Below, piece by piece: positions 25,354 to 35,406 of a stretch of DNA of 64,000 nucleotides (the first letter of the stretch is position 1; each line of letters begins with the position of its first letter). The DNA is from Acinetobacter sp. ANC 4178 (GTDB lineage: Bacteria; Pseudomonadota; Gammaproteobacteria; Pseudomonadales; Moraxellaceae): NCBI RefSeq assembly GCF_004331175.1, contig NZ_SJOD01000008.1, forward strand, positions 1-64,000, in the 5' to 3' direction. Position numbers and translations under genes: made by a program. The notes beneath the pieces are model-generated. The model did not search any database. It saw nothing but the letters and a program-made list of their open reading frames with translations, and was not told the origin of the DNA.

Positions 25354-26685
25354 ATGCCGAGTTTAACACCGCTGCATGAAACTTATTGTAAATGGGATCG
25401 GACGCCACCCAGCCAAGCAGATTTGCTGGAAGGTCTGGCTCAGTTACTGAGTACGCCCTTAAACAATGTGGTGCAAGATTTTATGCATACCATTCAGCGG
25501 GAAATTTTCTCAAGTATTTTTGGTCTCGATGAGCAAGAATTCAGAAATTTGCAAAACCGACCGCAGATTGCCCAATTTAACCGCTTCAGCATGAGTTTAT
25601 TAGAAAATTATGGACATTATTTTTTAGCCCCAGGCTTACGCCAAATTATTGAAAAATATCCAAAACTCCATGAAAAACCACTTACACCGAGTCTGCATTT
25701 CTTAGTGGGTGCGGTGAATGGGGTATTGGGTGACTATTTACTGAAATATCATAATCCAATGGCGTTACCGATGGTGCTCTATGATCACTATGGTGAAATC
25801 CAACGTGGGGATTTATCGGGACGTGTGGTGATTTTTGTGCATGGTCTGTGTATGAATCATCTCGACTGGACCAATCGTAATAATGGCGGTTTTGGCGAAA
25901 AACTTCTGGCACAACGTGACCATAACACCATGTTGTATTTGAATTACAACACGGGACGTCGTATTTCAGCCAATGGACGCAGCTTGGCCAACACCTTAGA
26001 AGACCTGATTCAGCGTAACCCCCGCATTAGCAGTCTGGATATTATTGGGCATAGTATGGGCGGACTGGTTGCACGTAGTGCCTTGTTTTATGGCAAGCAA
26101 AATATGCATCAATGGCTGCACATGGTCGAAAATTTGGTTTGTCTAGGCTCACCACATCATGGCGCGGTACTGGAACGGTTTGGTTTTGCCGTTCAAGAAA
26201 AACTGGGGCGCTTTCCGATTGTGAAATTGGTCGGGCATCTGGTGAATATTCGCAGTAATGGCATTTTAGATTTACGTTATGGCAGTGTGCGTGATGATGA
26301 TTGGGAGCATAATGAAGCGCGGATTGGCTTCTTTGACGATAACCGTAAACCGGCTCCGCTACCTTCGCATATCAATACCTATTTGGTCGCGGGTACACTC
26401 GAATTTGAGCACCGTAAAAATAAAACCTTAAAAGTAATAGGTGATTATTTAGTCAGTGTGAAAAGTGCTTTGGGCGAACATCCCAATCCGCGTTTTCAGT
26501 TGAAATTGCCCGAGTCACATAAAGCCATTTTTTATGGTCTAAACCATTTAGAAATTCAATACCATTCCAGTGTAGCAGAACAAATTGTGCATTGGTTCTA
26601 TCCTGAAAAAGCACAGCATCATCAATTGCATGCCCATGAACATATGATTGGTTTAGATGATTTTGAAGGCATTGCCCTGACCTGA
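25354..26685 (+). CDS. PGAP1/lipase-type alpha/beta hydrolase
   Basis: The 443-residue protein has an N-terminal helical region (residues 1-130) without a signal peptide. A hydrolase domain follows with VIFVHGLCMNHLDW, the elbow IIGHSMGGLVARSALFY with catalytic Ser, and LGSPHHGAVLERFG. A late HLEIQYHSSV supplies a candidate His. This fits the PGAP1-like / triacylglycerol-lipase clan. Substrate and location are uncertain. AAGGATAA precedes the ATG. It ends at a terminator shared with dsbB. Confidence 0.88.
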   Translation: MPSLTPLHETYCKWDRTPPSQADLLEGLAQLLSTPLNNVVQDFMHTIQREIFSSIFGLDEQEFRNLQNRPQIAQFNRFSMSLLENYGHYFLAPGLRQIIEKYPKLHEKPLTPSLHFLVGAVNGVLGDYLLKYHNPMALPMVLYDHYGEIQRGDLSGRVVIFVHGLCMNHLDWTNRNNGGFGEKLLAQRDHNTMLYLNYNTGRRISANGRSLANTLEDLIQRNPRISSLDIIGHSMGGLVARSALFYGKQNMHQWLHMVENLVCLGSPHHGAVLERFGFAVQEKLGRFPIVKLVGHLVNIRSNGILDLRYGSVRDDDWEHNEARIGFFDDNRKPAPLPSHINTYLVAGTLEFEHRKNKTLKVIGDYLVSVKSALGEHPNPRFQLKLPESHKAIFYGLNHLEIQYHSSVAEQIVHWFYPEKAQHHQLHAHEHMIGLDDFEGIALT

Positions 26686-26694
26686 TGCCGCATG

Positions 26695-26722
26695 AAAAAA
26701 GCCAACAACTGTTGGCTTTTTT
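26695..26722. terminator. Bidirectional terminator
   Basis: GCCAACA, AC, TGTTGGC flanked by A6 and T6. It separates the convergent lipase and dsbB genes. Confidence 0.88.
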
Positions 26723-26745
26723 ATCTCTATTGAACAAAGTCGCTC

Positions 26746-27267
26746 TTATTTTTTAGCTTTCGCTGCGGTTGGATAACGGCGCACCAATTGCCACAGACTC
26801 ACCACGGCCAAGACCACGAAAAATAACAATGACCATACTGGTAAAGACTGACCCAAGAATGTCCAATCAATCACCGCACATTCACCTGAACCTGTCAGCA
26901 CTTGTGCTAACACATTCTTCAATGGCAAGGCATCAATCAGATAATTTAATCCGGGACCACAGCTCGGCACCTGGTCGGGCGGTAAGTTCTGTAGCCAAAC
27001 ATGACGTGCCGCAACACCCGCCGACCATAAAATAGACAGGCTACCCAGTAAGGCATAAATGCGTTTTCCTGCCGTAGAATGTGGATTATGAATCAGCGCA
27101 ATCAGGGAAATAAAGCCCAACCCCATTAAACCCACACGCTGAAAGACACACAATGGGCATGGAGACAAACCTTGGACATGTTCGAGATACAGCGCAAACG
27201 CCATACCCACAATACTGGCAATCACTAAAAACCCGCTCACGAAGCGAAAACTCCATTGCATGGTCAA
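26746..27267 (-). CDS. dsbB: Disulfide bond formation protein DsbB
   Basis: The 173-residue inner membrane protein re-oxidises DsbA and passes electrons to quinones. Four hydrophobic helices are visible. The first periplasmic loop has CPLCVFQR (CXXC) and the second has VPSCGPGLNY and GSGECAVIDW, giving the second redox pair. An Arg follows the CXXC motif as in the quinone-contacting residue of E. coli DsbB. It begins 12 bases after the gshA stop, so the two are likely co-transcribed. Confidence 0.95.
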   Translation of the reverse strand: MTMQWSFRFVSGFLVIASIVGMAFALYLEHVQGLSPCPLCVFQRVGLMGLGFISLIALIHNPHSTAGKRIYALLGSLSILWSAGVAARHVWLQNLPPDQVPSCGPGLNYLIDALPLKNVLAQVLTGSGECAVIDWTFLGQSLPVWSLLFFVVLAVVSLWQLVRRYPTAAKAKK

Positions 27268-27279
27268 ACCTCTTAATTT

Positions 27280-28857
27280 TTATCGATAATGTGCAAGATA
27301 TTCGTCAAAACTGATGTCGGTATCTTGTTCAAGTTGTTGTTGCTGTTGTAGCGATGTCTGTGCCAATTCATCAAAATAGGCCTGTGTTTCAGGGTCTAAT
27401 TGATGCTGTTCATACACTGCCGCATGTTGTTGAGCCATCATGCTACCAAAATTCCATGTCCCACCATGAGTGAGAGTATCTGCAATCACTTGTGCCGAAA
27501 GCGTCTGGTCCACCTCATCAATACGTTGCTGCATCACGTGTAAAGCTTGGGCATACAACTGCGTGGTATTGGCTTGATCCAGCAATTCGGCGAAGGGCTG
27601 CATCGCATCAAGATGTTTTTGACACCAATCTTCAATCTGGTAATCCTGCCCATCTTCCACAATATGCGCATTGGGTGCACGACCCCGATTGACCACTTCA
27701 GCTTGATTCTGTTCAATCTGCTCTTGCTCTGCATTCAGTAAAGCGGGGCTGTCTTGTAATAAACAATACAATGCCAAGACTTCCAGAAAACCAGCGCTGC
27801 TTTCATCAATCCCAATCGGGCTATATGGGTTCACATCTACCGCACGCAGCTCAACATAACCCACGCCACGATTTGCTAAAGCGTCTGAAGGCGTTTCACC
27901 AGCTTGAGGCACTTGTTTTGGTCGTACCAGACTGTAGTACTCATTTTCAATTTGCAGAACATGGTCATTAATCTGGGTTGGCTCACCTTGCGCATCATTT
28001 AACCCTAAACGGCTAAAGTCTGCATACGGAGTTTTGACCGCTTTTTGTAAACCGTCTAAATAGCCCTGAATGTCATTATAGTGAATGCCCAGTTGCTTCT
28101 GCGCTGAATTCTGATAACCAAAACGCCCCATGCGCAAAGCAGTGGCATAAGGCAAATATAAGGTTCCTTTTAACAACGGCAGCAAATGATGCTCACGCCC
28201 CGTCATAAAACACTTACATACTGACGGGCTCGCACCCAACAAAAACATCACCAACGGTGTTAAGCGAATAAAATTGCGAATTAAGCCAAAATAGCGATGG
28301 CTACGATAATCTTGTGCAGACAGTTGACGTAAATCGGCATCGGTTTCTTGTTGTTGTAATGCGCTAAATAAGCGGTCTGGGAAAGATAAATTATAATGTA
28401 TCCCTGAAATCGTCTGCATACGGCGACCATAACGGATGCCTAAACCATGACGGTACAGCGTCTTAAAACGACCGATATTGGAGCTGCCATATTGCGCCAA
28501 ACGAATATTGTCTTCTTCATTGTCCAACATACAAGGCATGGACAAAGGCCAAAGTTTTTCCTCATGCTCTAAGTGACGATGCACCACTGCATGAATATCA
28601 GTCAAATAAGACAAGGTTTTGGCAATACTGTCTTGCGGAGGGGTAATAAACTCCATCAAGGCTTCTGAATAATCGGTGGTGATATGTGGATGGGTCAATG
28701 CCGATCCTAAAGCTTTAGGATGATCAGCCTGCGATAAAAAACCATTACTTTGCATACGCAAACTTTCACGTTCTATACCGCGTAACATCCCGTGTAACAG
28801 CGAAGAATCCACCCAAGTCGGAAATACAGCTTGAGAGGTCGATTCGGGTTGACTCAT
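27280..28857 (-). CDS. gshA: Glutamate-cysteine ligase
   Basis: The 525-residue proteobacterial type enzyme joins glutamate and cysteine with ATP, the committed step to glutathione. Recognisable segments are GIERESLRMQSNGFLSQADHP, TTDYSEALMEFITPP, GIHYNLSFPD and YVELRAVDVNPYSPIGID. Two ATGs lie 6 bases apart; the second (28857) is preferred because AGCGAG is 7 bases ahead of it. Next to dsbB, it puts glutathione and disulfide functions in one transcript. Confidence 0.95.
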   Translation of the reverse strand: MSQPESTSQAVFPTWVDSSLLHGMLRGIERESLRMQSNGFLSQADHPKALGSALTHPHITTDYSEALMEFITPPQDSIAKTLSYLTDIHAVVHRHLEHEEKLWPLSMPCMLDNEEDNIRLAQYGSSNIGRFKTLYRHGLGIRYGRRMQTISGIHYNLSFPDRLFSALQQQETDADLRQLSAQDYRSHRYFGLIRNFIRLTPLVMFLLGASPSVCKCFMTGREHHLLPLLKGTLYLPYATALRMGRFGYQNSAQKQLGIHYNDIQGYLDGLQKAVKTPYADFSRLGLNDAQGEPTQINDHVLQIENEYYSLVRPKQVPQAGETPSDALANRGVGYVELRAVDVNPYSPIGIDESSAGFLEVLALYCLLQDSPALLNAEQEQIEQNQAEVVNRGRAPNAHIVEDGQDYQIEDWCQKHLDAMQPFAELLDQANTTQLYAQALHVMQQRIDEVDQTLSAQVIADTLTHGGTWNFGSMMAQQHAAVYEQHQLDPETQAYFDELAQTSLQQQQQLEQDTDISFDEYLAHYR

Positions 28858-29174
28858 TATCATCTCGCTTTTTGGAAGAACTACTAAAATAAAATCATCA
28901 GTTTATATCAGTATACTGTGATTTGATGTCGCCACATGACACGCTGTCTATTTTTCCAACAGATTCACAACATTTGTTGCTGCTGCCGAAAATATCTAAT
29001 AAATCAGATCAGTAGCCTTAATATGGGTGACATCGACCATGTTCAACGGGTCAATATAAAAATTTCTTAAAAAGTACACGCTATTGCGGCAATTTTTTAT
29101 CACAAAGTTACTCTATAAGACACCCAAAAAATATGATTTTATGGAAGAATAAGTGCTAAGGATCTGTAATAAAA
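28858..29174. other. 317-base divergent intergenic region
   Basis: This AT-rich stretch lies between divergent gshA and the DUF924 gene. It must hold both promoters. I see no ORF, RNA-like hairpin or strong palindrome. Confidence 0.6.
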
Positions 29175-29714
29175 ATGAATTATCAGGATATTTTAAGCTT
29201 TTGGTTTGCCCCTGAAACTCAACCCAACTGGTTTGCCAAAAGTAGCGAATTTGATCAAATGTTAGCAGAAAAGTTTGCTCAGATACATCAGCAAGCTGCT
29301 TTAGCTGAACTCTGGGAATGGCGCCAACAGCCTGAAGGGCGTCTTGCTGAAGTGATTATTCTGGATCAATTTTCTCGTAATTTATTTCGTGATCAAGCGC
29401 AGGCTTTTGCACAAGATGGACTCGCACTTGGCTTGGCGCAAGAAGCCATTTTAGGTCAACACGACTTAGAACTTAGCCCAGAATATCGTTATTTCTTATA
29501 TATGCCCTTTATGCACAGTGAGTCGCAACGTGTCCATGAATTTGGGTTAAAATTATTTGAACAATTGGGACATCCGATTGCCTTAGAATTTGAACAACAA
29601 CATAAAGCCATTATTGACCAATTTGGACGCTATCCACACCGAAATCAGATTCTAGGACGATCATCTAGCGCTGAAGAATTAGAATTTTTGACACAACCGA
29701 ATAGCCATTTTTAA
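29175..29714 (+). CDS. DUF924 family protein
   Basis: The 179-residue all-helical, TPR-like protein shows the family's hallmarks: ILSFWFAPETQPNWFAKSSEFD at the start, LAEVIILDQFSRNLFRDQAQAFAQD, then YRYFLYMPFMHSESQRVHEFG and RYPHRNQILGR near the end. It is cytosolic; the molecular role is unknown. It is upstream of, and on the same strand as, a lipoprotein and a DUF445 gene, but the 58-base gap leaves co-transcription open. Confidence 0.93.
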   Translation: MNYQDILSFWFAPETQPNWFAKSSEFDQMLAEKFAQIHQQAALAELWEWRQQPEGRLAEVIILDQFSRNLFRDQAQAFAQDGLALGLAQEAILGQHDLELSPEYRYFLYMPFMHSESQRVHEFGLKLFEQLGHPIALEFEQQHKAIIDQFGRYPHRNQILGRSSSAEELEFLTQPNSHF

Positions 29715-29772
29715 CCCTGAGTGGCGTGTCGTCTTTCTCCCCTATTTCATCAGCAGTCTGCGGAGTATAAAC

Positions 29773-30345
29773 ATGAAAACTAAGCTTATTGCCCTGACAC
29801 TTCTCACCCTTGTGCTTGTAGGCTGTGCCTCTACGCCTTCCAAACCTCGAACCTTTGATCAGTTGGGACGGTTTAATACCTACCCCATGAACACCCAGAC
29901 CTATCGGATCAGTTTTGAAGCCGACCCCAATATGAACTATGGCGTCGCGGAAGAAATCACCTTGGTCAAAGCGGCGCAAACCACGCTTAAAAACGGCTTT
30001 CGCTATTTTAAAGTCCTAGATGACCCCAGCAATCTGACCAATAAACCGCCGCGTCAGGCCGTGGTGTATCGCTCACCGTCGTTTTACCCTTATGGTTACT
30101 ATCCACGTGGTTATTACCGCCGTTATCCAGGCTATTGGCCAGACCCATTTTACGACACGCCACAAGTGGTGAATATTGACCCTGTACAAGTCTCGTATAC
30201 CATTGAGTGTTTTAAAGACAAAGTCCCGAGCGATGCTTTTGATGCCACACTCATCTTACAGTCTTTGGGAAAAAAATATGGACTAACGCCTACAGGTGAA
30301 GTGATTCAACCCCAACCCGAAGTCTCTGCGCCAACCCAAAAATAA
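29773..30345 (+). CDS. Lipoprotein, CC0125/CC1285-like
   Basis: The 190-residue product has a lipobox LVLVGC near residue 17. The mature part has YRISFEADPNMNYGVAEEITLVKAAQTTL, then a Tyr/Pro/Gly/Arg-rich central stretch (SFYPYGYYPRGYYRRYPGYW) and YTIECFKDKV. This resembles the CC0125/CC1285 lipoprotein family of unknown function. It is periplasm-facing, probably in the outer membrane because the residue after Cys is Ala. It is 15 bases ahead of the DUF445 gene, so they are one unit. Confidence 0.83.
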   Translation: MKTKLIALTLLTLVLVGCASTPSKPRTFDQLGRFNTYPMNTQTYRISFEADPNMNYGVAEEITLVKAAQTTLKNGFRYFKVLDDPSNLTNKPPRQAVVYRSPSFYPYGYYPRGYYRRYPGYWPDPFYDTPQVVNIDPVQVSYTIECFKDKVPSDAFDATLILQSLGKKYGLTPTGEVIQPQPEVSAPTQK

Positions 30346-30360
30346 GATTAGGACAAGTCT

Positions 30361-31665
30361 ATGCCTGTAGCGACCACCAGTTCTGAAAGCTTGCAACGAA
30401 GTAAACGCTTCGCAAATATCGCTTTATTACTGGCGGTCATGACATGGATTGTGCTCATGGTGCTCGCCAAATTCATGCCCGAGTATGCATGGCTGATTCA
30501 TATTCTCATGTTGTCCGCAGAAGCAGGTGTGGTCGGTGGATTGGCAGACTGGTATGCCATCACGGTATTGTTCCGCAATCCTTTTGGCAAAATGCCGATT
30601 CCCAAGTTTTTACTTGACCATACCGAAATTATCCCCCGCAACAAAGCTCGCATTGCCGAGTCCATGGGGCGATTTGTCCAAGAAAATTTCCTCTCCCCGC
30701 AAGTGGTCGAACGCAGTCTCAAAAATATCGACTTGAGTCTGGCGGTGGGTCAGTGGTTGGCCAATCCTCACAACAACACGCAAGTCACGCAGGTGATTCA
30801 GCACACCGTCCCGAAAATCTTTGACTTTGTGGGACAGGAACAAATCGGGCGCTTTATTCAAAGCAACAGCGTGCAATGGGTGCGCAACACCAATATCAAC
30901 ATGTTGGCCAGTGAAATGCTGCGTGCGGTGATAGAAAATGACTTCCACCAAGATGTATTACAACGGGGTCTAGATGTGGTGCATGACTGGATGATCAACC
31001 ATCCAGAGCAAACCCGTGAACTCACACAAAAGCTGTTTAAAGAACTGGGCGTCTCTAAATTGGCCAAAGGCGCCAGTTGGATTGGGATTGATGTGCAACA
31101 ACGCACCATTGACTCACTGATTGAACGAGTAGAATCCATGCTCGCCAATCCAGAGCATCCTTGGCGACAACAAATTGAAGAAAGCGCCCAAGAACTGATG
31201 CTGCAATTAACCGATCGGAACAGTGTTGCAAGCCAACGCTTAAATCAAGGTAAAGATGCCTTACTAGATAGCCCGCAAGTGCTGAATTTTATTCGCGGTG
31301 CGGTGGTAATTTTATGTGATGCCATCAAAGCCGATTTGATGCAACCTGATTCAGGTATTGCAGCCAATCTACGCGTGGCGATTCAACAGGTTGGAGAGAA
31401 CATCATTGCCAATCAAGCGGTACGTCAGTTATTAAATGATCGCATGAGTGGTTTGGCAGTCAATTTGAGTGACCAATACAGTGAAAAAGTGATTCGTTTT
31501 ATTAGCGAACGCATTCACGAATGGGACTCCCGCGAGATGATTGGTAAAATTGAAAATGAAGTGGGTGGCGACCTGCATATGATTCGCGTGAATGGCGTGG
31601 TGGTGGGTGCCTTTATTGGTCTCGCACTGGGGATTATTCGGGCTGTGGTCGATTATTTGCTCTAA
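30361..31665 (+). CDS. DUF445 membrane protein (YjiN-like)
   Basis: The 434-residue protein has two N-terminal hydrophobic helices (IALLLAVMTWIVLMVLAKF and the segment with GGLADWYAITVLFRNPFGKMPIP), the diagnostic DUF445 region. A long helical middle follows, then one C-terminal helix ending GAFIGLALGIIRAVVDYLL. The family has no established function. The membrane orientation and the helical body suggest an envelope role. It follows the lipoprotein gene closely. Confidence 0.92.
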   Translation: MPVATTSSESLQRSKRFANIALLLAVMTWIVLMVLAKFMPEYAWLIHILMLSAEAGVVGGLADWYAITVLFRNPFGKMPIPKFLLDHTEIIPRNKARIAESMGRFVQENFLSPQVVERSLKNIDLSLAVGQWLANPHNNTQVTQVIQHTVPKIFDFVGQEQIGRFIQSNSVQWVRNTNINMLASEMLRAVIENDFHQDVLQRGLDVVHDWMINHPEQTRELTQKLFKELGVSKLAKGASWIGIDVQQRTIDSLIERVESMLANPEHPWRQQIEESAQELMLQLTDRNSVASQRLNQGKDALLDSPQVLNFIRGAVVILCDAIKADLMQPDSGIAANLRVAIQQVGENIIANQAVRQLLNDRMSGLAVNLSDQYSEKVIRFISERIHEWDSREMIGKIENEVGGDLHMIRVNGVVVGAFIGLALGIIRAVVDYLL

Positions 31666-31767
31666 TTTACGATACGACTCAGACAGAGAAATAAATAGAT
31701 TTAAACTTGTACAAACCTTGCAACATGCTAAATTAAATCGGTTTATTCATCCGATAGGTCTGCGGTC

Positions 31768-32922
31768 ATGCTTGAAATTCATTCCAAACTTCCTGCCCAA
31801 GGGGTCACGATTTTTAGCCAGATGACTGCCATGGCGCAACGGCTGAATGCACTCAATTTATCACAAGGCTTTCCTGACTTTGCTCCCCCGCAAGCCTTGC
31901 TCGAAGCCTTAAGCCATGCGACCTTACACGGTTCCAATCAATATGTAGCAGGTGATGGTTTACTCAGCCTACGCCAACAAGTCGCACAACAATTTCTACA
32001 GCGCGATCAACTACAGATCGATCCCATTCATGAAATCACCATCACACCTGGGGCGACCATCGCCTTATTTAGTGCCATTCAAGCCATTGTGAATGCAGGT
32101 GATGAAGTCATTGTGTTTGATCCGAGTTATGACAGCTATGTGCCAAGCATTGCTTTGGTCGGTGCAAAAGCAGTTCATATTCCTTTAGTTGCACCGCATT
32201 TTCATGTGGACTGGAACCGAGTTGCCAACGCAATTAATGCCAAAACCCGTATGATCATTGTCAATACACCACATAATCCAACCGGGGCGATTTGGTCCAA
32301 GCAAGATTGGCAACAGTTGATTCAACTCATCCAAAATCGCAATATTGTAGTGCTCTCAGACGAGGTCTATGAACACTTGGTATACGATGGGCAACAGCAC
32401 TATTCGGCCTTGTCTTTTCCAGAGCTACGTGAACGGTGTTTTGTGGTCGGTTCGTTCGGAAAAACCTTCCATGTGACGGGTTGGAAAACAGGGTATTGTG
32501 TGGCTGCGCCTGAGCTGATGCGGGTCTTTCGTCAAGTTTATCAATTTGCCAATTTTTGTGGGGTCACGCCAGTCCAAGCCGCTTTAGCACAGTACATGCA
32601 AGAACATCCTGAACATATTCAGCAGCTTGCTCATTTTTATCAGCAAAAACGTGATTTATTCAATGTGAGTTTAGCAGCTTCCCGATTTACATTGACGCCG
32701 TCTCAAGGCACCTATTTCCAAAATTTGGATTATCGTGCAATTCGCCCCGATTTGAATGATGTTGACATGTGCAACTTCCTTGCAGAACAGCATGGCATTG
32801 TGGCGATTCCCATTTCCGTATTTTACCAGCAACCACCTGAAGATTTAAAACTGATTCGCTTCTGCTTTGCCAAAACCGAACAGACCTTGACCCAAGCCAC
32901 CCAAATTCTTAGTGCGGTATAA
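31768..32922 (+). CDS. PLP-dependent aminotransferase (YbdL/methionine aminotransferase type)
   Basis: The 384-residue fold type I enzyme has LSQGFPDFAPPQ at the substrate end, ITPGATIALFSAI, VNTPHNPTGAIW, VLSDEVYEHLVYDG and the PLP lysine in GSFGKTFHVTGWKTGYC. It ends with an Arg in KLIRFCFAK that binds the carboxylate. This resembles E. coli YbdL, which prefers methionine with 2-oxo acids. Exact specificity is not certain. It is monocistronic or loosely linked to the MATE gene downstream. Confidence 0.9.
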   Translation: MLEIHSKLPAQGVTIFSQMTAMAQRLNALNLSQGFPDFAPPQALLEALSHATLHGSNQYVAGDGLLSLRQQVAQQFLQRDQLQIDPIHEITITPGATIALFSAIQAIVNAGDEVIVFDPSYDSYVPSIALVGAKAVHIPLVAPHFHVDWNRVANAINAKTRMIIVNTPHNPTGAIWSKQDWQQLIQLIQNRNIVVLSDEVYEHLVYDGQQHYSALSFPELRERCFVVGSFGKTFHVTGWKTGYCVAAPELMRVFRQVYQFANFCGVTPVQAALAQYMQEHPEHIQQLAHFYQQKRDLFNVSLAASRFTLTPSQGTYFQNLDYRAIRPDLNDVDMCNFLAEQHGIVAIPISVFYQQPPEDLKLIRFCFAKTEQTLTQATQILSAV

Positions 32923-33051
32923 AGCCAATCCAAGCGTGAAAAAACAACTGATGAAATATGGCTTTGCTTACTGAAATACATCCATTTTTTCTATGCTAAC
33001 TGTGCTAGGGTAAGCTGAAACAATACGATAAAAAAGAGCACAGGATCATCT

Positions 33052-34419
33052 ATGTCGGCACACAACCCTTTGGTGCAACATCAAAAGCTATGGAAAGCAT
33101 TTTTTATTTTCCTGATGCCGTTGATTGCCACCAATATTCTGCAAAATCTATCAGGGACAATTAATACGGTCTTTGTCGGGCAGATGATGGGGGTACAAGC
33201 CATTGCCGCAGTGGCGGTCTTTTTTCCGATTTTGTTCTTTTTAATGGCCTTTGTGATTGGTTTGTCCGCAGGTTCTACCGTACTGATCGGTCAAGCATGG
33301 GGTGCACAGAATGTAGAAAAAGTGCGGGCTGTGGTTGGCTCGACCCTCTTTATGACCCTGATTGGTGGAAGCATCATTGCCTTATTGGGCGTATTGTTTG
33401 CCCGCCATATTTTATTGGCTTTGGGCACGGATGACGCCGTCATGCATCTGTCCTTGCCTTATGTACAATGGATGCTCGCAGGTAGCCCCTTATTATTTAT
33501 CTATATTATTTATACCTCCATTTTGCGCGGTGTAGGCGATAGCACTACCCCTTTAATCGCCTCGGGTATGACCATTTTAGTGGGGCTTTGTGTGACTCCA
33601 GTTTTGATTGCTGGCTATTGGGGCTTTCCGCGGTTGGGAATTGTTGCACCTGCGATTGCATCGACCCTAGGTTTTGTTTCCGTTCTGATTTTTTTATATT
33701 TTTATCTGGCTTATAAACGACACCCTCTCAGACTCGATGCGCAAATGCTGCGTCATATTCGTTTTGACCCACAACTGAGTCAAATTATTTTACGCCTCGG
33801 TATTCCAACTGGGGTGCAAATGGTCACAACTTCGGTTGCTGGTTTGGTGATTGTGGGGTTGGTCAATCGTCATGGTGCAGATGCCACTGCTGCCTATGGA
33901 GCCGTGAATCAGGTTCTGAATTATATTCAGTTCCCTGCTCTTTCAATTGCGATTGCTGCATCGATTTTTGCCGCGCAAGCGATCGGCGCTGGAAAGTCAG
34001 AATTACTCGCCAAAGTCACACGTACCGCACTGGGAATGAATATTGTGATTACGGGCTTATTGGTGGTCTTGGGCTATCTATTTTCAAAATATCTGATGGC
34101 GCTGTTCATCACAGATCATGCGGTGGTCGAATTGGGTCAACAGCTTTTATTTATTGTGTTATGGTCAATTTTATTCTTTGGTGCCAGCGCTATTTTCGCT
34201 TCGATTATGCGTGCCAGTGGTACAGTCACCGTTCCGATGATCATCAATATTGTTGCCATTATTGCCATTGAAGTTCCCTGCGCGTATCTCTTTAGTGACT
34301 GGTGGGGACTGCAAGGTATATGGTATGCCTATGCACTTGCCTTTGTGTGCCTATGTGTGATGCAAGGTCTGTATTATCAATTTGTCTGGAAAAAGAAAAC
34401 CGTAGAAAGCCTAATTTGA
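33052..34419 (+). CDS. MATE family efflux transporter
   Basis: The 455-residue inner membrane protein has about 12 hydrophobic helices in two similar halves, the MATE layout. The first half has LMPLIATNILQNLSGTINTVFVGQMMG, and the second half begins RLGIPTGVQMVTTSVAGLVIVGLVNRHG. MATE proteins export drugs or metabolites against H+ or Na+. It is not AbeM, whose N-terminus differs; the substrate is unknown. It ends at a terminator shared with the SDR gene. Confidence 0.92.
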   Translation: MSAHNPLVQHQKLWKAFFIFLMPLIATNILQNLSGTINTVFVGQMMGVQAIAAVAVFFPILFFLMAFVIGLSAGSTVLIGQAWGAQNVEKVRAVVGSTLFMTLIGGSIIALLGVLFARHILLALGTDDAVMHLSLPYVQWMLAGSPLLFIYIIYTSILRGVGDSTTPLIASGMTILVGLCVTPVLIAGYWGFPRLGIVAPAIASTLGFVSVLIFLYFYLAYKRHPLRLDAQMLRHIRFDPQLSQIILRLGIPTGVQMVTTSVAGLVIVGLVNRHGADATAAYGAVNQVLNYIQFPALSIAIAASIFAAQAIGAGKSELLAKVTRTALGMNIVITGLLVVLGYLFSKYLMALFITDHAVVELGQQLLFIVLWSILFFGASAIFASIMRASGTVTVPMIINIVAIIAIEVPCAYLFSDWWGLQGIWYAYALAFVCLCVMQGLYYQFVWKKKTVESLI

Positions 34420-34433
34420 TAGCCCGTCAATAA

Positions 34434-34473
34434 AAAAAGCAGGGGCTGATCTTCAGATCAACACCTGCTTTTT
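34434..34473. terminator. Bidirectional terminator
   Basis: AAGCAGG and CCTGCTT flank an inner TGATC TTCA GATCA hairpin, with A and T runs outside. It ends the convergent MATE and SDR genes. Confidence 0.82.
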
Positions 34474-34488
34474 AAATTACTCAGATTG

Positions 34489-35328
34489 TTATTTAAATCG
34501 CTTGCTCAATGTCGTCGCCATAGCCGTCACTTTTTGATAGCCTGTTGGCAAAATACGCTGAATCAGATCTAAAGATTTCGCATCATTGCCAATCAATACG
34601 CGGCGCTTATCCTTTTGCACCGCCGCTAAAATTTGACGTGCAGCTTCTTCAGGTGGAATACGTAATAACTTGTTAAATGCGCGTGCCGATTTTTCTGGAT
34701 TCATCCCCAAGCTGCGCAAGCTGTCATTCATACGCGCATCATTGGCAATATTGGTACGAATACCACCCGGATGTACACACAACGCGCTAACGCCACAGTT
34801 TTCAATATCCAGTTCCTGACGTAAGGATTCGGTAAAACCACGAACCGCAAACTTGGTGGCATTATAAGCCGATTGGGTCGGTTGAGCCGTTAAACCGAAT
34901 AAGCTAGAAATATTGATGATATGACCATCGCCTGTTTGCTTAATCAAAGGCAAAAACTCTTTAGTGCCGTACACCACACCCCAAAAATTAATCCCCACAA
35001 TCCATTCTAGTTCATCATAACTCGCACCTTCTACTGTCGAGCCCAACGCCACCCCAGCATTGTTAAAAATCATATTGACTGAACCATGATTTTGTACCGT
35101 TTCTTCTGCCCAAGTACGTATGGCTTCACGGTCAGACACATCCAATTTTTTGGTGGTCACTCGCACATTGCTGTCTTTGATTAATTCCACGGTTTTCGCC
35201 AAACCTTGCTCATTAATATCACTTAAAGAAAGGTGGCAACCTTGCTGGGCTAAAAGCAATGCCAACTGTTGACCAATCCCTGAACCCGCACCTGTTACGG
35301 CGGCGACTTTATTGTTAAATGTTTTCAT
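34489..35328 (-). CDS. Short-chain dehydrogenase/reductase
   Basis: The 279-residue classical SDR has the cofactor motif TGAGSGIGQQLALLLA, the NNAGVALG motif, and the catalytic triad in ISSLFG and YNATKFAVRGF (Ser, Tyr, Lys). A longer C-terminal segment (DPLRSLGMNPEKSARAFNKLLRIPPEEAA-like) suggests the short/medium-chain acetoin/oxidoreductase group. Substrate unknown. It is divergent from a TetR-type gene with a strong promoter overlapping a palindrome, so it is probably repressed by that regulator. Confidence 0.92.
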   Translation of the reverse strand: MKTFNNKVAAVTGAGSGIGQQLALLLAQQGCHLSLSDINEQGLAKTVELIKDSNVRVTTKKLDVSDREAIRTWAEETVQNHGSVNMIFNNAGVALGSTVEGASYDELEWIVGINFWGVVYGTKEFLPLIKQTGDGHIINISSLFGLTAQPTQSAYNATKFAVRGFTESLRQELDIENCGVSALCVHPGGIRTNIANDARMNDSLRSLGMNPEKSARAFNKLLRIPPEEAARQILAAVQKDKRRVLIGNDAKSLDLIQRILPTGYQKVTAMATTLSKRFK

Positions 35329-35406
35329 TTTCTATCCTTATTGGTTCCTAAGGCGGTATGACAAAGCTACCCCCATTATTTTATGCATGATGCGAATGAC
35401 ACTCTC

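Noticed and set aside
28858-29174. Possible third GGA-rich RNA between gshA and the DUF924 gene.
   Set aside because: It has few GGA motifs, no terminator and no hairpin loops of the AGGAT type.
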